From NCBI RefSeq assembly GCF_947487575.1, contig NZ_CANKXG010000002.1:231179-295178 (forward strand): a stretch of 64,000 nt of DNA. The letters run 5' to 3'. The position numbers and the translations under genes were made by a program. This document shows positions 34,934 through 40,953 of the stretch, one piece after another. This DNA is from an uncultured Algibacter sp. GTDB taxonomy: Bacteria; Bacteroidota; Bacteroidia; Flavobacteriales; Flavobacteriaceae. The notes under the pieces were generated by a model. It was not told the DNA's origin and did no database searches. It saw only the letters and a list, made by a program, of their open reading frames with translations. The stretch's first letter is position 1. Each line of letters opens with the position of its first letter.

Positions 34934-35575
34934 TTACTTTTCACTTTTATAAAATTTCTCTAAAGAAACCTGTAAATTCTTTTTTGCTCGAAACATTAAT
35001 GATTCTACAGACGATAAACTCCTCTCGGTAATATCACAAATTTCCTGATAACTCATCCCATCCACTTTGCTTAATGTAAATACCACTTTCTGCGCTTCTG
35101 GTAGCCTATTAATAGCCCTAAAAAGCGTTTCACTTTTCTCTTTATTCTCCAATAAAACCCCAGGATGGTTCATTTCTGTAAAATATTTGGTTTTATCCAT
35201 CGGTATTTCATTTCCCATTATAGATTGCAAAAATGCAAAACGCTTTTTTGTATTCCGTTTTCTAATAAACTCTAAACACTTGTTAGTTGCAATTCTATAA
35301 ATCCAAGTCGATAATTTCGAATTACCCTTAAATTTCCCAATCGAATTAAACACCTCCAAAAACACCTCCTGCGCAACATCTTCCGCATCCTCGGTATTAG
35401 GCACAAACGAAATACAAGTCGCAAACACTTTCTGCTGAAAATCATCCAACAACTTACCATACGCATTAGCGTTATGATTTTTCAATCCCTCAATAAATTC
35501 GTTTTCAGTCAAATAATCGGTGTTAAACTTAATAGATTCGCGCCTTCGCGAGAATAACAATTTCAAATGATGCAT
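34934..35575 (-). CDS. ECF sigma factor of the CotH/YHYH cluster
   Basis: A 213-residue sigma-70 family protein. Region 2 has NTEDAEDVAQEVFLEVFNS and TWIYRIATNKCLEFIRKR; region 4 has LPEAQKVVFTLSKVDGMSY and ITERSLSSVESLMFRAKK. The ATG at 35573-35575 (MHHLKLLF) is preferred to the TTG one codon earlier. Five copies of one promoter motif precede this gene and four other transcription units of the cluster, so autoregulation and control of the neighbours are likely. The next genes are the anti-sigma protein and the Spy-like sensor. Confidence 0.92.
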   Translation of the reverse strand: MHHLKLLFSRRRESIKFNTDYLTENEFIEGLKNHNANAYGKLLDDFQQKVFATCISFVPNTEDAEDVAQEVFLEVFNSIGKFKGNSKLSTWIYRIATNKCLEFIRKRNTKKRFAFLQSIMGNEIPMDKTKYFTEMNHPGVLLENKEKSETLFRAINRLPEAQKVVFTLSKVDGMSYQEICDITERSLSSVESLMFRAKKNLQVSLEKFYKSEK

Positions 35576-35606
35576 CAAAGCTAAGCTTTGATGAAAACTT
35601 TTCTAG

Positions 35607-35636
35607 TTTAGATGCTAAAAAAAATTAAAACTTGCG
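35607..35636 (-). promoter_or_regulatory. ECF-type promoter, sigma gene (autoregulation)
   Basis: On the minus strand CGCAAGTTT (35628-35636), 12 bases, GCATCTAAA (35607-35615), about 31 bases before the sigma start codon. Confidence 0.75.
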
Positions 35637-35650
35637 TTTAAAAATTATTT

Positions 35651-35747
35651 GGGCGTTACCCCTCCTATGGTCGGGGTCAGGCTTTCCGTTCCAAGTCCTC
35701 ACACCTCCTACGTCGGGCTGCGGGCTATCCACTGCTATCCTTAACGC
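35651..35747 (+). repeat. Dispersed element 'GGYGTTACC...TAACGC', copy C
   Basis: It starts GGGCGTTACCCC, has GGTCAGGCTTTCCG in the middle and ends CTATCCTTAACGC. It shares start, centre and end with copies A and B. It is unusually GC-rich for the region, and the ORF that can be drawn through it (35632-35901) is repeat DNA, not a gene. Confidence 0.7.
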
Positions 35748-35750
35748 AAA

Positions 35751-35860
35751 AACCTCCCCTAGCCCCTCCAAAGGAGGGGAAACTATACGGAGTAAGCAAT
35801 GTACAGAAATAAATTACAAACTTAAAAACCCACCCCTTAATCCCCTCCTTGGAGGGGGAA
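35751..35860. repeat. Paired CCCCTCC/GGAGGGG palindromes
   Basis: CCCCTCC-AAA-GGAGGGG (35763-35779) and CCCCTCC-TT-GGAGGGG (35842-35857) lie about 60 bases apart in similar contexts (AAACCTCCCCTAG and AACCCACCCCTTAA before each). The rest of the gap up to 36330 shows no gene, repeat or clear promoter. Confidence 0.7.
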
Positions 35861-36330
35861 AACTCATTCTTGATATGATTTTAGAAAAAAAAAGGAAATA
35901 AGAATTAAACCAAACCCTAACATATAAATCAACACCCCATTCAATTCGCAGAATAGATTTAAAAAGCTCCGAGAACAAGAAGCGCATTCTAAAAAAGAAT
36001 GAATAAATGCCGCTGGCTTAAACATGATTTTTTGGTTTTAGTATTTAGCTTGAAATACCTCCCAGACATTTCAAGCTAAATAGTCTATCAAAGCAAAATG
36101 AACAGAAGAAAAACACAATATCGAACGTTAGTAAAACAATAAATCACAGAACAATACAAAGAGCTGTCTCCTAACGTAGGTATAACAAACAGCCCACCAT
36201 TTAAACCCATAAACAAATCCACAATTAAACAATTTTAAACCGTACCTTTGCATCCTTATAATTTATAAAGTTCAAATTCAGTTTAATGTCAATGACTGCT
36301 TACTGAATACTGAACACTGAGAACTAAAAA

Positions 36331-37545
36331 ATGCGATTACACAGAAACCTCTGCTTTGCAGTTATAGACGGCCTAACCCTAATCTTCAACGAAGGCAAGT
36401 ACGCCGACAAGGTTATACAACAACTATTAAAACGCGATAAACGTTGGGGTTCACGCGATAGAGGTTTTGTTGCCGAAACCACTTACGATATGGTACGTTG
36501 GAAACGTTTATACGCAGAAATTGCAGAAGTAAAAGAACCCTATGATCGTGATAATCTATGGCGTATGTTTGCCGTTTGGGCAACATTAAAAGGCATAAAA
36601 TTACCCGATTGGAAATATTTTGAAGGCACACCATTACGTAAAATAAAAGGACGTTATGACGAGCTTTCAAAAAACAGAAAGTTTAAAGAATCTATCCCAG
36701 ATTGGATGGACGAAATTGGGGTAAAAGAATTAGGAAAAGACCTTTGGAGCAAAGAAATTGCTGCACTAAATGAGCAAGCCGATGTAATTTTAAGAGTAAA
36801 CACCCTTAAAACCACTAAAGAAAAACTGCAAACCACGCTATTCGATTTAGATATAGAAACCGAATTTTTAAAAGAGCATCCAAGTGCGTTAAAATTACAA
36901 GAACGCGCCAATGTGTTTTCAACCGAAGCTTTTAAAAACGGACACTTTGAGGTTCAAGATGCAAACTCGCAATTAGTAGCCGAATTTTTAAATGTAAAAC
37001 CTGGTATGCGTGTTGTAGACACTTGCGCAGGTGCAGGTGGAAAAACATTGCATTTAGCCGCTTTAATGGAAAACAAAGGGCAAATTATTGCTATGGATAT
37101 TTATGGCAATAAATTAAACGAATTAAAACGTCGTGCAAAACGAAACGGAGCGCATAACATTGAAAACCGTGTTATTGAATCTACAAAGCCCGTTAAAAAA
37201 TTATACGATAAAGCCGACCGTGTTTTAATTGATGCGCCGTGTTCTGGATTAGGTGTTTTACGCAGAAACCCAGACGCCAAATGGAAACTGCAACCCGAAT
37301 TTATTGATAAAATAAAAAAAACACAGCAAAACATTTTACAACAATATTCAAGAATGGTTAAAGCTGGTGGTCAAATGGTGTACGCAACCTGTTCCGTATT
37401 ACCATCTGAAAATCAAGAGCAAGTTAAAACCTTTTTAGCCTCAGAAGCTGGTGCCAATTTCAAATTATTAAAAGACAAAAAACTATTATCGCATAAATCT
37501 GGGTTTGATGGCTTTTATATGGCATTGTTGGAGCGTAAAGCTTAA
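36331..37545 (+). CDS. RsmB/NOP family RNA (cytosine-C5) methyltransferase
   Basis: A 404-residue enzyme. The N-terminal RNA-binding part is residues 1-165. The Rossmann domain has the SAM site VVDTCAGAGGKTLHLAA, the motif IV cysteine in DAPCSGLGVLRRNPD, and the catalytic cysteine in YATCSVLPSENQEQV. It methylates C5 of a cytosine in rRNA or tRNA. The full N-terminal NusB-like domain of E. coli RsmB is missing, so the target may be different. It is monocistronic and followed by a terminator. Confidence 0.88.
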   Translation: MRLHRNLCFAVIDGLTLIFNEGKYADKVIQQLLKRDKRWGSRDRGFVAETTYDMVRWKRLYAEIAEVKEPYDRDNLWRMFAVWATLKGIKLPDWKYFEGTPLRKIKGRYDELSKNRKFKESIPDWMDEIGVKELGKDLWSKEIAALNEQADVILRVNTLKTTKEKLQTTLFDLDIETEFLKEHPSALKLQERANVFSTEAFKNGHFEVQDANSQLVAEFLNVKPGMRVVDTCAGAGGKTLHLAALMENKGQIIAMDIYGNKLNELKRRAKRNGAHNIENRVIESTKPVKKLYDKADRVLIDAPCSGLGVLRRNPDAKWKLQPEFIDKIKKTQQNILQQYSRMVKAGGQMVYATCSVLPSENQEQVKTFLASEAGANFKLLKDKKLLSHKSGFDGFYMALLERKA

Positions 37546-37550
37546 TTTCT

Positions 37551-37575
37551 TGTCACACTGAGCGCAGTCGAAGTG
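37551..37575 (+). repeat. Short dispersed repeat (TGTCACACTGAGCGCAGTCG)
   Basis: TGTCACACTGAGCGCAGTCG followed by AAGTG, with CACT/AGTG complementary ends. Close variants are frequent between genes of flavobacteria. Only one copy is in the window. Confidence 0.6.
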
Positions 37576-37612
37576 CTGTTTTAAAATCTCATTATTATCA
37601 TAAAAAGCATTG

Positions 37613-37646
37613 AAAAAATCCTGATAGAAAACTATCAGGATTTTTT
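37613..37646 (+). terminator. Terminator after the RNA methyltransferase gene
   Basis: AAAAAATCCTGATAG, loop AAAA, CTATCAGGATTTTTT: a 15-bp perfect stem, with T run. Confidence 0.9.
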
Positions 37647-37705
37647 GGTTTTGTTTGTAGGAAAAATTAATTATATTTACGTGATGATAATGACCAAAAA
37701 TTAAC

Positions 37706-37760
37706 TTTATCCTGACTAATTCAGGGGATATGAGTCATAAAAGTAGTTGTATAACGAGTT
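37706..37760 (+). promoter_or_regulatory. Array 2 leader (attI-like)
   Basis: TTTATCCTGACTAATTCAGG, GGATATGAGTCATAAAAGTA, GTTGTATAACGAGTT. It aligns with the array 1 leader (10466-10521, minus) over its full length and ends at the same junction motif TTGTATAAC(n)AGTT. TATCC/GGATA arms can pair. The first cassette begins at GTT 37758-37760. Confidence 0.65.
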
Positions 37761-37785
37761 GTGCCACATTTGAAAAACGCTCTAT

Positions 37786-38316
37786 ATGGAGAAAAAGACT
37801 TTTGAATTATTACAGGAAGCTAGTAAAAATCCTGTAAATCAATCTGATTATAAATCGACTGTTTCTAACCGAGAGCAAAGAGCTTCTGACGGCGAAAAAC
37901 AACAGAGATTAAGCTATCTATTAAGTCAAGGTCTTGTATCTCACACAAAGGACATTTATATAATTAATGAATATGGTTATCACGTTGCTCAATTTAAAAG
38001 TTGGGATGATTACCTTATTCATAAAAAATCATTATTTGACAAGAAACTGCAAAAAGAAAAATACGATTTACACATTTCTTGGTTTCAGTCTAAAACTGGT
38101 TGGCTTCCTTATTTGGTTTCAGTTGTTGGACTTGTTTTTTCTGTTTATGCATACAATAATTCTAAAGATAAAACTCATAATAAAGAATCAGACCAACACC
38201 ATAATACATCAAACCATAAGCGCATAAAAGATATAGATTCATCCACCAAAAATACTCTGAATGAAAAGGCTGTAAATAAGGATACTTTTCATTTAAAGAA
38301 TCTAAATAATCAATAA
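37786..38316 (+). CDS. Single-pass membrane protein of unknown function (cassette gene)
   Basis: A 176-residue protein. The N-terminal 75 residues are charged and helical and end IYIINEYGYHVAQFKSWDDY, which could be a winged-helix-like domain. A membrane helix lies at about 109-126 (GWLPYLVSVVGLVFSVYAY), followed by a polar Lys/Asn/His-rich tail. I do not recognise the family. It is the first cassette of array 2, starting 18 bases after the cassette boundary. The stop codon is 14 bases before the left core of the following site. Confidence 0.55.
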   Translation: MEKKTFELLQEASKNPVNQSDYKSTVSNREQRASDGEKQQRLSYLLSQGLVSHTKDIYIINEYGYHVAQFKSWDDYLIHKKSLFDKKLQKEKYDLHISWFQSKTGWLPYLVSVVGLVFSVYAYNNSKDKTHNKESDQHHNTSNHKRIKDIDSSTKNTLNEKAVNKDTFHLKNLNNQ

Positions 38317-38329
38317 CCGAATAAAAAAC

Positions 38330-38468
38330 GTGGCACAACAATGTATATAAAAAATTGCTATTTCTGTTCTTTTCTCTATGTTCCATCTTTTCTGTTTTGT
38401 TTGTTTTTTAAACCGAAAAGTGACGCACATTAACACGCAACTTTTCATATACTAAACCGTTACCACAC
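38330..38468 (+). repeat. attC-like cassette site, array 2, first copy (diverged)
   Basis: Left core GTGGCACAAC, then AATGTATATAAAAAATTGC, a diverged centre, ACACGCAACTTTTCATATAC and the junction GTTACCACAC. It keeps the outer arms of the other sites (GTATA...TTGC and GCAAC...CATATAC), while the apical hairpin is lost. Confidence 0.65.
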
Positions 38469-38470
38469 AT

Positions 38471-39121
38471 ATGAGAAAAACGCTAATATCAATATTCACA
38501 CTTTCGATTTTGACCATGTTTTTCTGGAATTGCAAAGAAGAAAAAGCTATTAGTGAAAGTGAATTTGAACAAACCGTTTTCTACGAAATATTTCCTGCAA
38601 TCTTAGATTCAATCTACTACGAGAAAAGACTAGCCCCACCACCACCGCCACCACCCGAATTTTTCCAAAAAGAAGAATATAAAAACGACATTGACAAAGG
38701 AATTCAGGACTATAAACAAACTGACAAGTATAAAAACGATATTAAAAAATGGGAAAGAAAAAAAGACTCTCTGGAAAGAGATAATGCTTTAATATATTTA
38801 GTCATTTCTGATTCTATTGGTGGATTTGAAAAATATAAAATTGACCTTAATAGACTGAAATCAAACAATGAAAAGTTTAAATTCAAATATCGCTCGGAAT
38901 TCCCAAATGGACGTGAATTTTGGCGAACTGAATATGACTTTTTTATTGCAGCAATCATTCAGTTTGGTGGAATAATATTTGACAAAACTAAAAATTCAGG
39001 CGTGCTGAATGGAGGTTATAATATGGGAATTTTAAACGGAAGCGGCTTTAAAATTTTTATCAAAAAAAATGACAACGGAAAATGGATAATAGATAAAATT
39101 GAGGGAACTTGGATTTCGTAA
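38471..39121 (+). CDS. Lipoprotein of unknown function (cassette gene)
   Basis: A 216-residue protein with signal peptide and lipobox FFWNC (Cys21). A run of seven prolines (APPPPPPPEFF) is followed by a Lys/Asp/Tyr-rich helical part and a beta-rich end (NGGYNMGILNGSGFKIFIKK). No family is recognised. It occupies the best-preserved cassette of array 2: start codon 2 bases after the cassette boundary GTTACCACAC, stop 9 bases before its exact complement. Confidence 0.6.
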   Translation: MRKTLISIFTLSILTMFFWNCKEEKAISESEFEQTVFYEIFPAILDSIYYEKRLAPPPPPPPEFFQKEEYKNDIDKGIQDYKQTDKYKNDIKKWERKKDSLERDNALIYLVISDSIGGFEKYKIDLNRLKSNNEKFKFKYRSEFPNGREFWRTEYDFFIAAIIQFGGIIFDKTKNSGVLNGGYNMGILNGSGFKIFIKKNDNGKWIIDKIEGTWIS

Positions 39122-39130
39122 ATAAAATAC

Positions 39131-39270
39131 GTGTGGTAACAACGTGTATAATTAATTGCTTTGGCAAGTGATTATTTGGAAAATTCCTTCGGAATTTTCT
39201 TGCGTTCGTTTTTGTTTACTAAATTAGTTGCTTAAACACGCAACTAACCATACACAAACCCGCTGCCAGT
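39131..39270 (+). repeat. attC-like cassette site, array 2, second copy
   Basis: Left core GTGTGGTAAC, then AACGTGTATAATTAATTGC, the apical hairpin GAAAATTCC-TTC-GGAATTTTC, TTACTAAATTAGTTGCTT, ACACGCAACTAACCATACAC, and the junction GCTGCCAGTA. It is nearly identical in layout to 9414-9551 on the other array, about 30 kb away. It also contains a TTAGTTGC/GCAACTAA inverted repeat. Confidence 0.75.
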
Positions 39271-39274
39271 AATT

Positions 39275-39712
39275 ATGAAAAAGCTTTTTGCAATCATTTT
39301 AACTTCATTAATAATTTCTTGTTCTGGAAAGGTTTCAGACTGCGAAAAACACTCTTCTGCTTACTGGACTACAACTATATTTGGCAAACCTCATAATACA
39401 AGAATTGAAGGAGAGAATTTTACAATCCGAAAAGCATTTGCTGAAATCAAGAAATCGGAAAATAATATTGAGCCAAAAAATGGATTTATAACATTAAGAT
39501 TGCATTTAGATAAGTACGGGAGTTTTTGTAATCAAGAGAATTTTCAAATTAACACAAACTACCAACCTATCGAGTTTAACGATGGTAAACTGATAAAGAA
39601 GCTTGAGAAAGTATCAAGTAAACTTAATAAATGGAAAAATGATACAGAAACAAAAACTTACTATTTGATAAGGTTCACAATAAAAGACGGGAGAATTGAA
39701 GAAATTTTTTAA
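39275..39712 (+). CDS. Lipoprotein of unknown function (cassette gene)
   Basis: A 145-residue protein with signal peptide and lipobox LIISCSG (Cys16). The mature part, with GFITLRLHLDKYGSFCNQENF and a Lys-rich end, is probably a small alpha/beta domain; two further Cys (23 and 86) could form a disulfide. I do not recognise the family. It overlaps the next gene by 17 bases, so the two form one cassette. It starts 4 bases after the cassette junction. Confidence 0.6.
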   Translation: MKKLFAIILTSLIISCSGKVSDCEKHSSAYWTTTIFGKPHNTRIEGENFTIRKAFAEIKKSENNIEPKNGFITLRLHLDKYGSFCNQENFQINTNYQPIEFNDGKLIKKLEKVSSKLNKWKNDTETKTYYLIRFTIKDGRIEEIF

Positions 39713-40469
39713 AATAGCAGGAATCGTAATTGGCATCATATTGATTTTAATAATCTGTATTGGAATCTATGGACATTTCAAAGGGAAAGAAATGATTGAA
39801 ACTGCTAAAGAAAAATCTCATAGAATCGAAAATTTTGAATCAGGATATAGTGATGAATATATGGAATATTCAGTTGTAAAATTTAACAAAGCTGGGGATT
39901 TTCATACTGGTTTTAAATACCTCAATAAAGCAGTAGAATTAAATCCTTCATCTCATCTAGGTTATAGGGGATGGATAAGATTAAGAAAAATAAGAGATTA
40001 TGACAATGCTCTCATTGATTTTGACCGACTTGACAGTCTAACACCAAATTTTGTAGACGCTCCTTTGGGGGAAGATATTGACTTTTTGCGAGGAGAGTGC
40101 TATTTCGGAAAAAAGGACTATCAAAAAGCGATTGAATTATTTAATCGTAATATTAAGAACCAAAAAGAGGATTGGGCTGATATTCATAGTTTCGTTTATC
40201 TCGGACTTTGTGAATACAAACTTGGGAATTATGAAAAAGCAATTACCGAATTTCAGCGAGCATTAAAGCAAACCGAAAGTATTCCTGAATCCTATTTTGG
40301 AATAGCTAAAGCTCAACAAAGACTAGGGCAAACCGAAAAAGCAAAAGAGAATATTATAAAAGCAGAAAATAGTATGCATTATAAAAGAGATGATCTATAC
40401 AATGAGTTTCTTAACGAAATTTATTTGTCTGAAATATTGGAATTTAAGCAAAAACTGAATAATAAATAA
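39696..40469 (+). CDS. Membrane-anchored TPR protein (cassette gene)
   Basis: A 257-residue protein starting at a TTG inside the previous gene (translational coupling). It has one N-terminal membrane helix (about 6-27) and at least four TPR units: FHTGFKYLNKAVELNPSSHL, RDYDNALIDFDRLDSL, KDYQKAIELFNRNIKN and GNYEKAITEFQRALKQ. It probably presents a protein-binding surface in the periplasm together with the co-encoded lipoprotein. Role unknown. Confidence 0.65.
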   Translation: MKKFFKIAGIVIGIILILIICIGIYGHFKGKEMIETAKEKSHRIENFESGYSDEYMEYSVVKFNKAGDFHTGFKYLNKAVELNPSSHLGYRGWIRLRKIRDYDNALIDFDRLDSLTPNFVDAPLGEDIDFLRGECYFGKKDYQKAIELFNRNIKNQKEDWADIHSFVYLGLCEYKLGNYEKAITEFQRALKQTESIPESYFGIAKAQQRLGQTEKAKENIIKAENSMHYKRDDLYNEFLNEIYLSEILEFKQKLNNK

Positions 40470-40505
40470 CTGGTTACAACAATGACTATAAGTAATTGCT
40501 CGTTA
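40469..40505 (+). repeat. Truncated attC-like site closing array 2
   Basis: AACTGGTTAC followed by AACAATGACTATAAGTAATTGC matches the left half of the other sites. The apical hairpin and right half are missing, so the array ends or was cut here. Confidence 0.55.
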
Positions 40506-40590
40506 TTACCTATTTTGGAAATTCCCCTCTACAGCTAAGCTCGACTTAGGGGCGTTACAATTAACAAATGATATAAACATTTAAGCATTC

Positions 40591-40665
40591 TGTCATTCCT
40601 GCGAAGGCAGGAATCTAATTAATAGAAATTTAAAAAAATGGATTCCTGCCTTCGCAGGAATGACA
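40591..40665. repeat. Inverted pair of 25-bp flavobacterial repeats
   Basis: The 25 bases at 40591-40615 (core TTCCTGCGAAGGCAGGAA) and at 40641-40665 are exact reverse complements, 25 bases apart. A third, diverged copy is at 60745-60769. The rest of the gap before purL (to 40890) holds a TAGTTTT/AAAACTA hairpin (40697-40722) and ACCGC/GCGGT pairs, but no gene. Confidence 0.8.
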
Positions 40666-40892
40666 AAAACACGGGTTGAGTAATGCCCCCCCGCTCCCGC
40701 TAGTTTTCAAAACTAGTAGCGGTAAGAATAAGTAAGGAATAGTTATAACAAAAAGTAATATTACCGCCAATAAGTATAACTTAGCGGTAGCCTTTAGGAC
40801 TTCTAAAAAGTTTATCTTGAGTACCCCGAAAGAGTAAAATACTTGTTGAAAATACTGTTAATAACAGCTTCTGGTTTCATAAAAAAAACAAC

Positions 40893-40920
40893 TTTGAATC
40901 GTGAAAAAAGTGTATTTTTG
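40893..40920 (+). promoter_or_regulatory. Promoter of purL (TTTG / TATTTTTG)
   Basis: TTTG (40893-40896) and TATTTTTG (40913-40920), 33 bases before the purL ATG. The 16-base spacer is somewhat short for the consensus, but the -7 box is exact. Confidence 0.6.
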
Positions 40921-40953
40921 CACTTTCTTTAAACACTCACAAATTAAGACCTA

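Larger units (their letters stand above)
37706..40505 (+). mobile_element. Integron-like gene-cassette array 2
   Basis: Leader, cassette 1 (37786-38316), site 38330-38468, cassette 2 (38471-39121), site 39131-39270, cassette 3 (39275-39712 plus 39696-40469), and a truncated site (40469-40505). Cassette ends are private inverted repeats: GTTGTGCCAC (37758-37767) against GTGGCACAAC (38330-38339), 10/10; GTTACCACAC (38459-38468) against GTGTGGTAAC (39131-39140), 10/10; cassette 3 only 6/10. All genes point the same way, away from the leader, and three of the four encode predicted membrane or lipoproteins. No integrase gene is nearby. Confidence 0.68.

Noticed and set aside
35632-35901. 89-residue ORF rich in Pro/Ser/Gly in the gap after the sigma gene
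   Set aside because: It runs through dispersed element copy C and the CCCCTCC palindromes. Composition follows the repeats and there is no plausible start context.
37967-38227. 86-residue ORF inside cassette 1 of array 2
   Set aside because: It is an out-of-frame shadow of 37786-38316, which has the better start, a defined membrane helix and the correct spacing to both cassette ends.
38341-38460. CRISPR-like or simple tandem repeat origin of the island sites
   Set aside because: The sites are about 100-140 bp, separated by whole genes, and carry cassette-specific ends; no short spacers or cas genes are present.
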